NCBI GenBank assembly: GCA_903848275.1
Contig: CAINGB010000003.1
Location: 1-34,146, forward strand
DNA from: Candidatus Uhrbacteria bacterium
Lineage (GTDB): Bacteria > Patescibacteriota > Patescibacteriia > UBA9934
DNA length: 34,146 nucleotides
Reading direction: 5' to 3'
In this document: one piece after another, positions 27,794-34,146 of the stretch
Layout: each line of letters starts with the position of its first letter
Numbering within the stretch: position 1 is the first letter of the stretch
Notes under the pieces: model-generated
What the model was told of the DNA's origin: nothing
Database searches by the model: none
Seen by the model: only the letters and a program-made list of their open reading frames with translations
Translations under genes and position numbers: made by a program

Positions 27794-28273
27794 ATGCCCC
27801 AACAATCTAAACCCACCCGCATTCTCGGCCTCGACCCGGGTTATGGTCGCCTCGGTTACGGCGTCATTGAGGGGAGTACTGCCCTCGGCTTCGGCGTGAT
27901 TACTACGAGTAAGGACCGAACAGTGGGGGAGCGGTTGGCCGAAATTGCGGCCGATATTCGCGTGTTGTTCGCCAAGTACCAGCCCGACGTAGTCAGCATC
28001 GAGGCGCTATTTTTCAGTAAATCCGTTACCACCGCGTTAAAAGTGGCGGAAGTGCGGGGTGTCCTGTTATTATTGGCGGAGGAACATGGTGCGGTTGTAG
28101 TCGAGGTTAAACCAAACGAGGTCAAGCTCGCTATCACGGGCTACGGCAAGGCGGACAAGAAGCAGGTCACCGCCATGGTCCGCACCGTCTTCAAACTCAA
28201 AGCTGGCCCCAAGATCGACGATGCTGCCGACGCCCTGGCCATTGCCTGGACGGCCTTGAATCGCCGAGTCTAG
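27794..28273 (+). CDS. ruvC: Holliday junction resolvase RuvC
   Basis: ILGLDPGYGRLGYGVI, VSIEALFFSKSVTTALKVAEVRG, KIDDAADALAIA acidic residues. Confidence 0.95.
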   Translation: MPQQSKPTRILGLDPGYGRLGYGVIEGSTALGFGVITTSKDRTVGERLAEIAADIRVLFAKYQPDVVSIEALFFSKSVTTALKVAEVRGVLLLLAEEHGAVVVEVKPNEVKLAITGYGKADKKQVTAMVRTVFKLKAGPKIDDAADALAIAWTALNRRV

Positions 28274-28346
28274 TGGTGAATACCCCTGGGATATAAACCA
28301 GGGATATTCCCAGGCCTGCAAACATTGATCGATTACGAGTCTAGCC

Positions 28347-28375
28347 TTGAGATTAAGGTCGAAAGATTGTATTCT
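28347..28375 (+). promoter_or_regulatory. promoter TTGAGA-N17-TATTCT for ddl
   Basis: -10 ends 8 nt before the ddl ATG. Confidence 0.55.
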
Positions 28376-28383
28376 TATACAGT

Positions 28384-29472
28384 ATGAAATCAGAACAGAT
28401 TAAACTGTTTATAGAAAGATTTGGGAAAGAAGCATTAAACGTCGGCATAATTTTCGGTGGCGCTTCGGTTGAACACGAGGTTTCATTATGGTCGGCTCAG
28501 AATGTCATGAAAGCTTGTTTAGAAGCAGGGCACAGTGTACTTTTGATTTATGTTAAAAAAGACGGCTCCTGGCATTATACTACCGACTTCAAAGATTTAT
28601 TTACTACAGCTTCCTCAACAGAATTAGCGGAGAAGATACAGGCTCTAGCCACGTCTCAAGTTTCGATTATTCCAGGTTCAGGTTTTGAGGTAGGCGAGTC
28701 ATTGCTGGCCATTGATGTTATTTTCCCAGTTATACACGGCACGACAGGGGAGGACGGTGTCCTGCAGGGTTGCCTCGAAGTTTCGACTATTCCCTATGTC
28801 GGTTGCGGGGTTTCTGCCTCAGCTATTGGTATGGACAAGGTAGTTACCAAAATTCTTGCGGCTCAAGCAGGTATCCCAGTCGCCAAATATTTAGTCGCCA
28901 CACCAAATCTAATACCAACTTATGCAGACGCTATTAATGAATTAGGCCTGCCGTTATTCGTAAAGCCAGCCTCTCTCGGTTCGTCAGTTGGCGTCACCAA
29001 GGTTAGAAACGAAGCAGAATTTGTAGCAGCTATAGAAACTGCTTTAACTCTAGATTCAAAAGTTCTGATCGAAGAGGGGATCATCGGTCGAGAAACCGAG
29101 TGCGGAATTTTGGAGGCGGATGAATTAATAGCTTCTGGTGTCGGCGAAGTGGCGACTACTCACGACTTCTACTCTTACGAGGCAAAATATCTCGATGAGA
29201 AAGGGGTTACAATCTCCCTACCAGCTATGATTCCAGATGAAGCTAAGAAAATTATTCAGCAATACGCTCTAACTCTTGCTAGTGTTATTGGAGTACGAGG
29301 ATTATCTCGCGTCGACTTTTTCTATTCCGCTAAGGGCGAAGTTATTTTAAACGAAATCAATACCATGCCCGGCTTCACAGCTCTGAGTATGTATCCGATG
29401 CTGTGGAAGCAGGAGGGTTATACAAGTATTGACCTTATCAATACTCTGCTCAACAGTTCGTTGAAACGCTAG
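28384..29472 (+). CDS. ddl: D-alanine--D-alanine ligase
   Basis: VGIIFGGASVEHEVSLWSA, HGTTGEDGVLQG, PLFVKPASLGSSVGV, LNEINTMPGFT. Confidence 0.95.
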   Translation: MKSEQIKLFIERFGKEALNVGIIFGGASVEHEVSLWSAQNVMKACLEAGHSVLLIYVKKDGSWHYTTDFKDLFTTASSTELAEKIQALATSQVSIIPGSGFEVGESLLAIDVIFPVIHGTTGEDGVLQGCLEVSTIPYVGCGVSASAIGMDKVVTKILAAQAGIPVAKYLVATPNLIPTYADAINELGLPLFVKPASLGSSVGVTKVRNEAEFVAAIETALTLDSKVLIEEGIIGRETECGILEADELIASGVGEVATTHDFYSYEAKYLDEKGVTISLPAMIPDEAKKIIQQYALTLASVIGVRGLSRVDFFYSAKGEVILNEINTMPGFTALSMYPMLWKQEGYTSIDLINTLLNSSLKR

Positions 29473-29480
29473 AGTTTATT

Positions 29481-31052
29481 ATGCTCACCTCTAACGACTA
29501 TTTCGACGCCTCGACCCAATCCCTCCGTTCCCCGGGGGCCATTCGCGGCGCCCTCTTCTCTGCCGGGGCGACCGAACAAGCCGAGGCCTACCGCCTCATG
29601 ACCAAAGTGGCCCAAGCCTTTGCCGCCGCTGGTGGCCGCGCCCTCATGGTCGGTGGTAGCGTGCGCGATCTTTTGCTCGGCGAAATCTTCCATGATCTCG
29701 ACCTCGAGGTTTACGGCCTGTCCGCGGATGACGTCGAATTCATCGCTAGTCGCTTTGGCGAAGTTGGCACCGTGGGTAAAGCCTTTGCTATCGTCAAACT
29801 GGTCGCCGAGGGCGTGGATATCGATCTCGCCTTACCCCGTCGTGACAGCAAGGTTGCGGACGGTCATCGCGGTTTCGAAGTCGTCGCCGATCCTCATCTA
29901 ACTCCGGAAGAAGCTGCCCGTCGCCGCGACTTCACCATCAACGCTATCGCGGCCGATCCGCTGACCGGCGCCATCATCGACCCTTTCAACGGTTTGGCTG
30001 ACCTCGAAGCTGGCCTTCTCCTCGTCGTCGACGCTGACACTTTCGTCGAGGATCCTCTCCGCGTTCTCCGCGCCGTTCAATTCGTTGCTCGCTTTAACTT
30101 GGACGTCGATCCCGCCACTTTCGATCTCTTAAAATCAATGATCCCGTCCCTCACCGAACTTGCCCCAGAACGCATCGGCGGCGAATGGCGTAAACTTCTC
30201 CTTCAAGCTGCGCAGCCATCACTCGGCCTCGCCTTAGCTTTCAACCTCGGCGCTATCGAGTCACTTCACCCAGAACTCTTCGCCCTCAAATCAACCCCCC
30301 AAGAACCCGAGTGGCACCCCGAGGGTGACGTCTGGATTCACACCCTCATGGTCATCGACGAAGCTGCCAAAATTGTCTGGCAGTCGGGCTTGGGCTCCGA
30401 GCGCGCTCTCACCGTCATGCTGGGCGCCCTCTGCCACGACTTCGGTAAACCAGCCGTCACGCAGGTGGAAAATGGCCGTCTCCGTTCCCACGGCCACGAA
30501 GAAGCGGGGGAGGCGCCAACTCGCAGCTTCCTAGCCAAACTCTACATCGGCAGCGACATCGTGGAAGCCGTCGTCGGCCTGGTTCGCGATCACATGAAGC
30601 CTTTCCGTTACTGGTGCGACGACACCCAAAACGGTAAACCAATCACGGACGGCGCCATCCGTCGTTTAGCTGTGCGCATCGACCCCGGCACCATCACCGA
30701 ACTCGCCCTCGTCGCTGAAGCTGACTACTTCGGCCGCGGGTTCACCACGTTGGTCGCGACCGACGTGGCTGTTCGTACTTTCGAAGCAGGTCCCTGGCTC
30801 ACCGCCCGCGCTAACGCCCTCGGCGTCCTCACCTCACCTCCACCTCACCTCCTCCGCGGCCAAGAACTCCTGGATCTCGGCTTTCCCCCCGGCCCTCTCC
30901 TCGGCCGCCTCATCAAACTGGCGGATCTCCTCCGCGACGAGCATGAAATTAATCATTTCAAAATTATCTCGATTCTCAAGGAAATCCCCCTCACTCCCGC
31001 TGGCGGCCGTGATATTGCTGCTGCAATTGACGCTTTAGAGGCGCTTCGGTAA
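29481..31052 (+). CDS. cca: CCA tRNA nucleotidyltransferase with HD domain
   Basis: LMVGGSVRDLLLG..HDLDLEVYG, RRRDFTINAIAADP, EDPLRVLRAVQFVARF, LCHDFGKP HD motif. Confidence 0.93.
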   Translation: MLTSNDYFDASTQSLRSPGAIRGALFSAGATEQAEAYRLMTKVAQAFAAAGGRALMVGGSVRDLLLGEIFHDLDLEVYGLSADDVEFIASRFGEVGTVGKAFAIVKLVAEGVDIDLALPRRDSKVADGHRGFEVVADPHLTPEEAARRRDFTINAIAADPLTGAIIDPFNGLADLEAGLLLVVDADTFVEDPLRVLRAVQFVARFNLDVDPATFDLLKSMIPSLTELAPERIGGEWRKLLLQAAQPSLGLALAFNLGAIESLHPELFALKSTPQEPEWHPEGDVWIHTLMVIDEAAKIVWQSGLGSERALTVMLGALCHDFGKPAVTQVENGRLRSHGHEEAGEAPTRSFLAKLYIGSDIVEAVVGLVRDHMKPFRYWCDDTQNGKPITDGAIRRLAVRIDPGTITELALVAEADYFGRGFTTLVATDVAVRTFEAGPWLTARANALGVLTSPPPHLLRGQELLDLGFPPGPLLGRLIKLADLLRDEHEINHFKIISILKEIPLTPAGGRDIAAAIDALEALR

Positions 31053-31072
31053 GGTTCTTGGCGAGGTGAAAC

Positions 31073-31732
31073 ATGTTTCCAGTTCCTCGTTCCTTTCGTA
31101 ATCGTCGACCAACCGATCTGCAGGAAATCATCGACGGCCAGGCTCATGGCTTGCCCTCGAGTCCCATCACCTGCTTCGCCGAAGTCAGTGGCTTGGCTTC
31201 TGACGTCGAGCGTGCTCTACGTCACAACCAAACCGCCGAAGTGCGCGAGACCATGAGCCAGCTCGGCTACATGATCCTCGTCTCGGCCACCCGGTCGCAC
31301 GTTTTCATGAGCAACGCTCTGGCTCTCAAGTATCCCGGCTTCTGTCTTCGTTGCCAGAAGCGCCGCCGTTGCCAGTGCAAGCAGACGGATCGCCTGCCAG
31401 CCGTCGAGCTCATCGGTCAACCAGCACCTCATCTGGTTCGGTACTCGCTGCTCACCTGGCAGGGTCGACTGCACCGCCTGTACTACGCAGCGAACAGGAA
31501 GAACGGTCTGGTGGTCACCTGGGGTCGTCTCATGGCAGAGATCGGTGAAGCCTGGCGCGAGATTGGTCGACGGGGGAGTCCCAATCAAGCCGACCACTAC
31601 CCATTGCACAACGAGTTCGCGGACGTCTTCGCTTGGTGGTTGGCCCTGGTCAACCTTCTCGACCTCACCGCCGAGGAACTCATCTACGAAGTCTACTCGG
31701 CCCGCGCCAATTCCTCTCGCCATCAAGCCTAG
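31073..31732 (+). CDS. MazG-like protein with two alpha-helical halves and a Cys cluster
   Basis: C-terminal MAEIGEAWREI...NEFADVFAWWLALVNLLDL (ExxE/ExxD); CLRCQKRRRCQCK; Shine-Dalgarno GAGGTGA. Confidence 0.65.
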   Translation: MFPVPRSFRNRRPTDLQEIIDGQAHGLPSSPITCFAEVSGLASDVERALRHNQTAEVRETMSQLGYMILVSATRSHVFMSNALALKYPGFCLRCQKRRRCQCKQTDRLPAVELIGQPAPHLVRYSLLTWQGRLHRLYYAANRKNGLVVTWGRLMAEIGEAWREIGRRGSPNQADHYPLHNEFADVFAWWLALVNLLDLTAEELIYEVYSARANSSRHQA

Positions 31733-31752
31733 CGCTGACCCTGTAGCCCCTC

Positions 31753-31787
31753 CGACCCGACGTGTCCGCACGCCGGGTCTTGCTTTT
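31753..31787 (+). terminator. intrinsic terminator
   Basis: GACCCGACGTG-TCCG-CACGCCGGGTC then TTGCTTTTT. Confidence 0.75.
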
Positions 31788-31842
31788 TATCGTCTTTACT
31801 TAATCGCCAATTCTGTTACAATTCTCCCGTACCGATATCCCT

Positions 31843-31917
31843 GCGGGTGTCGTATAACGGCTATTATTCGTGGTTTCCAACCATGTGACGCGGGTTCGAT
31901 TCCCGCCACCCGCTCCA
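31843..31917 (+). tRNA. tRNA-Gly (anticodon UCC), 3' CCA encoded
   Basis: Acceptor GCGGGTG/CACCCGC, anticodon arm CGTGG-TTTCCAA-CCATG, T arm GCGGG-TTCGATT-CCCGC, discriminator T, CCA. Confidence 0.93.
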
Positions 31918-31947
31918 AAAACTCCCCGGCTTCGGCTGGGGAGTTTT
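31917..31947 (+). terminator. tRNA terminator
   Basis: ACTCCCCGGC-TTCG-GCTGGGGAGTTTTT. Confidence 0.85.
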
Positions 31948-31983
31948 TGTATATCGGCAATTTTTTTAGTGTCGTTGCTCCAC

Positions 31984-32019
31984 AAAAACAAGACTCCCGG
32001 CCAACAGGCAGCAGGAGTC
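31984..32019 (-). terminator. terminator of the minus-strand zinc-ribbon gene
   Basis: minus GACTCC...GGGAGTC then TTGTTTTT. Confidence 0.6.
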
Positions 32020-32044
32020 AGAACGACGGGGGGAGGGCGGGGCA

Positions 32045-32263
32045 TCACTTGTTCTTCTTGGACTGCGCGAGCGCGATCGGCGTTTGGTCGACCGTCTCAC
32101 CGTTTTCACCACCAGTCCTGATTCTGATTGGTTTGCCACAGTATTCGCAGTCGAAGTCATAGCCACTACCATTGCTGAATGTTCTACTGGCAACATTAGC
32201 GTAGCTGGTCGGCTGTTTACACTTTTCGTAAGGGCAGATTACCATCTGTTTCGTTTGAGCCAT
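32045..32263 (-). CDS. small zinc-ribbon-like protein (72 aa)
   Basis: CPYEKC...CEYC pairs; GGAGGTGA Shine-Dalgarno before ATG. Confidence 0.75.
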   Translation of the reverse strand: MAQTKQMVICPYEKCKQPTSYANVASRTFSNGSGYDFDCEYCGKPIRIRTGGENGETVDQTPIALAQSKKNK

Positions 32264-32315
32264 GTTTCACCTCCGAGCACTATTCAACCACATTAAACCG
32301 AACAGTGCCAGGTGT

Positions 32316-32343
32316 GTGCTAGGTACTACCCAGTACCTAGCAC
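32316..32343. repeat. perfect 12-bp inverted repeat, 4-nt loop
   Basis: GTGCTAGGTACT-ACCC-AGTACCTAGCAC. Confidence 0.85.
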
Positions 32344-32346
32344 GAA

Positions 32347-33393
32347 CTAAGCACTGGCAACTTCTAGAAAATTCACATTCATGTCACCACTTCTAATTAG
32401 TGGCTTTTCGTCGACCAATACAGTCTTCTCGGTCCGCACAATCTTCCATGCCCCTTCCACCTCTTGTAGTCTGGCTTCCGCAATCCGGAACCCAGCCGCC
32501 AGTTTATGCCCACCTCCGCCATACCTAGCCGCCACTGCCGCCACATCCCGTCCTCGTGATCTCATACTTCCCTTAACACTCCCATCCTCACTCTCCCGCA
32601 AAATCAAAATCGCTTCTGCGTCGACCAGTGACGCATTCAAAAAATTAGAAATACTCGATGTATCGACTTCCGGATTCCCAAACTCCGCCAAATCACTTTG
32701 CAACAATACCGTACACAAAGCGTCGAACTCAGTATTAAAATGCAGTCGTGAAAATAATCGTCCCCAAATCTGCAACACACTGACGGACTTGTTCATCATC
32801 GTCTTCTCAATCACCTGGTTGAGCTTAGCCCCGAGCTTGGTCAATTCCACCGCCGCTTCAAAGGCCGCCGTAGTCGTGTTGCTCGTCGTAAAAAGGGAAG
32901 TGTCGGTGCAAACACCAGTCAACAAACTCTGCGCCGCCTGCTTGTTCATGGGCAAGTCATGACGCTTCATAAACCGCCAGACTACGTCCGCTGTGCTGGC
33001 CGCCTTTGGTTCCAGCACATTGTAAGTGCCGTACTTCGGGTTGGTCGCATGATGATCAAACATGATGAGCGGAACTTTGCGCGGCATCAGCGGCAACTTA
33101 TTTTTTATGTAGAGCCCGTCCGAGCAATCACAAATTATCAGCAGGTCGACAGTCTTATCTGCAAACACCAGGTCATCTGTCCGAATTACTTTCACATTCG
33201 GCAAAAACGCGAACTGCTCGGGGATCTCTTTGGGCGAGTAAACCGTCACCTCTTTACCCATCTCAATCAGCACCGCATACCAGCCCAAAGTCGACCCCAA
33301 AGTATCGCCGTCGAGTCTCTCATCCGTCAACAACAAAACATGGCCAGCCCGACCGAGCAACTCGACAATTGGCTTCTCCGCAATGCTCGTCAT
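32347..33393 (-). CDS. DHH/DHHA1 phosphoesterase (NrnA/oligoribonuclease-like)
   Basis: LDGDTLGS, ICDCSDG, MFDHHATN, GGGGHKLAAGF. Confidence 0.88.
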   Translation of the reverse strand: MTSIAEKPIVELLGRAGHVLLLTDERLDGDTLGSTLGWYAVLIEMGKEVTVYSPKEIPEQFAFLPNVKVIRTDDLVFADKTVDLLIICDCSDGLYIKNKLPLMPRKVPLIMFDHHATNPKYGTYNVLEPKAASTADVVWRFMKRHDLPMNKQAAQSLLTGVCTDTSLFTTSNTTTAAFEAAVELTKLGAKLNQVIEKTMMNKSVSVLQIWGRLFSRLHFNTEFDALCTVLLQSDLAEFGNPEVDTSSISNFLNASLVDAEAILILRESEDGSVKGSMRSRGRDVAAVAARYGGGGHKLAAGFRIAEARLQEVEGAWKIVRTEKTVLVDEKPLIRSGDMNVNFLEVASA

Positions 33394-33450
33394 AATTTAG
33401 ATTAAAACCCAACCAGGCAGCTTACATTTTATCCCAATAAAACGCAATTA

Positions 33451-33490
33451 TTTGGTCTACATCGAATGTATACACTCGATGTAGACCAAA
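33451..33490. promoter_or_regulatory. 40-bp near-perfect palindrome between divergent genes (candidate operator/cruciform)
   Basis: TTTGGTCTACATCGAATGTATACACTCGATGTAGACCAAA; 19 of 20 symmetric pairs complementary. Confidence 0.85.
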
Positions 33491-33495
33491 CCCCG

Positions 33496-33525
33496 TTGAC
33501 GCTTCGCCCCATTTTCCGCTATATT
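33496..33525 (+). promoter_or_regulatory. promoter TTGACG-N18-TATATT
   Basis: 5 bp downstream of the palindrome. Confidence 0.55.
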
Positions 33526-33548
33526 TTAGCAGTCATAGGAGTGACATC

Positions 33549-33998
33549 ATGGCCAGAACTCGTCAAATTCCCATTCCCAATCAATCCCCAGCAGCCACCT
33601 TCGGTTTGGGCGGCGTCAGCTCAGTTGACATCGAGCCTCGTTCCGCCCCAGGCCTCGCCGGCGTGCCACAGCAGGCCCCGTACAGTCCCGGTCAGTTCGA
33701 CCGCATGCACGGTGCGCCAACACCACCAAGGATGCCGCGTTTGACGCCAGACTTCGAGGACTTCACGCCAGACGGCGACAACACCGCCAACCCAGGCTCG
33801 CAAAGCCCAGCGGCCATCTTGCATGCCGAGTTCATCATGCGACTCCAGGACTTCCGCACCGACGCGGTCGCCCTGGCCAACCTCGGCGACACCATCATCC
33901 CGCCCGACGCCGAACTGGCCAAGATGAAGCTCGGCGAACTGCGCACTCTCCTCACCCAGGCTGGCTACCAGTCACCCCTGCCCACTACGTCAACCTGA
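33549..33998 (+). CDS. hypothetical protein, Pro-rich disordered N-terminal half (149 aa)
   Basis: GGAG Shine-Dalgarno (aggagtgacatcATG), own promoter and terminator. Confidence 0.7.
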   Translation: MARTRQIPIPNQSPAATFGLGGVSSVDIEPRSAPGLAGVPQQAPYSPGQFDRMHGAPTPPRMPRLTPDFEDFTPDGDNTANPGSQSPAAILHAEFIMRLQDFRTDAVALANLGDTIIPPDAELAKMKLGELRTLLTQAGYQSPLPTTST

Positions 33999-34010
33999 CG
34001 TTCAGCCGTT

Positions 34011-34052
34011 GCCGCTCCGTCTCTCACCGAGGCGCGAGCGGCCTCATTTTTT
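34011..34052 (+). terminator. intrinsic terminator
   Basis: GCCGCTCCGTCTC-TCAC-CGAGGCGCGAGCGGC or alternative GAGGC-GCGAGCG-GCCTC, then ATTTTTT. Confidence 0.75.
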
Positions 34053-34146
34053 CTACTAAGCGAAACCCCCCGCGCGAGGGCAGGGGGTCGACGACGCTCT
34101 CAGCTTCTCACTCTATGCGCGGCACAGTTCTGCTGCCTACGGTCAA

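Noticed and set aside
31545-32162. 205-aa plus ORF
   Set aside because: Spans the MazG-like C-terminus out of frame, a terminator, the tRNA-Gly gene and its terminator.
33451-33490. Palindrome as a dif/Xer recombination site
   Set aside because: Central TGTATA recalls E. coli dif, but the arms do not match XerC/XerD half-sites as I know them and the symmetry is too perfect.
1-34146. UGA recoding (as in Gracilibacteria/SR1)
   Set aside because: Genes such as 33549-33998 end in TGA and core genes show no in-frame TGA; standard code fits.
1-34146. CRISPR array, transposase, integrase or prophage genes
   Set aside because: No regularly spaced direct repeats and no recognisable transposase/integrase/phage structural motifs seen.

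Overview
The window looks like a Candidate Phyla Radiation (Patescibacteria)-type genome segment (inference from gene content; not verified by search). Core genes: rpsF-ssb-rpsR, an EpmA-like lysyltransferase next to efp, ftsK, a RodZ-like HTH protein, recA, rpoB-rpoC, a DHH/family-II-PPase-like protein, a Nudix+P-loop kinase fusion, ruvC, ddl, a CCA-adding enzyme with HD domain, tRNA-Gly(UCC) and an NrnA-like DHH phosphoesterase. A Hanks-type Ser/Thr kinase runs off the left edge on the minus strand and is absent from the ORF track. Accessory content: a three-gene module (membrane protein + HerA/VirB4-like ATPase + putative repeat protein), a solitary PemK/MazF-like toxin, two exported proteins, a two-half MazG-like protein and about ten small orphan genes. 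The most interesting signals lie outside the large ORFs. (1) Translation starts split sharply: the orphan genes and the kinase carry clear Shine-Dalgarno motifs (AGGAGG/GGAG), while essentially every conserved gene lacks one, and several of those look leaderless. (2) A 40-bp near-perfect palindrome sits between divergent genes at 33451-33490. (3) A perfect-consensus minus-strand promoter at 15160-15187 drives no ORF, only a short putative RNA with an ACCTCC stretch and a terminator next to the PemK gene. (4) A 48-aa membrane microprotein with its own promoter and terminator is missing from the ORF track. (5) A 17-bp long-range inverted repeat lies just upstream of the rpoB promoter. All functional calls are by eye from motifs.
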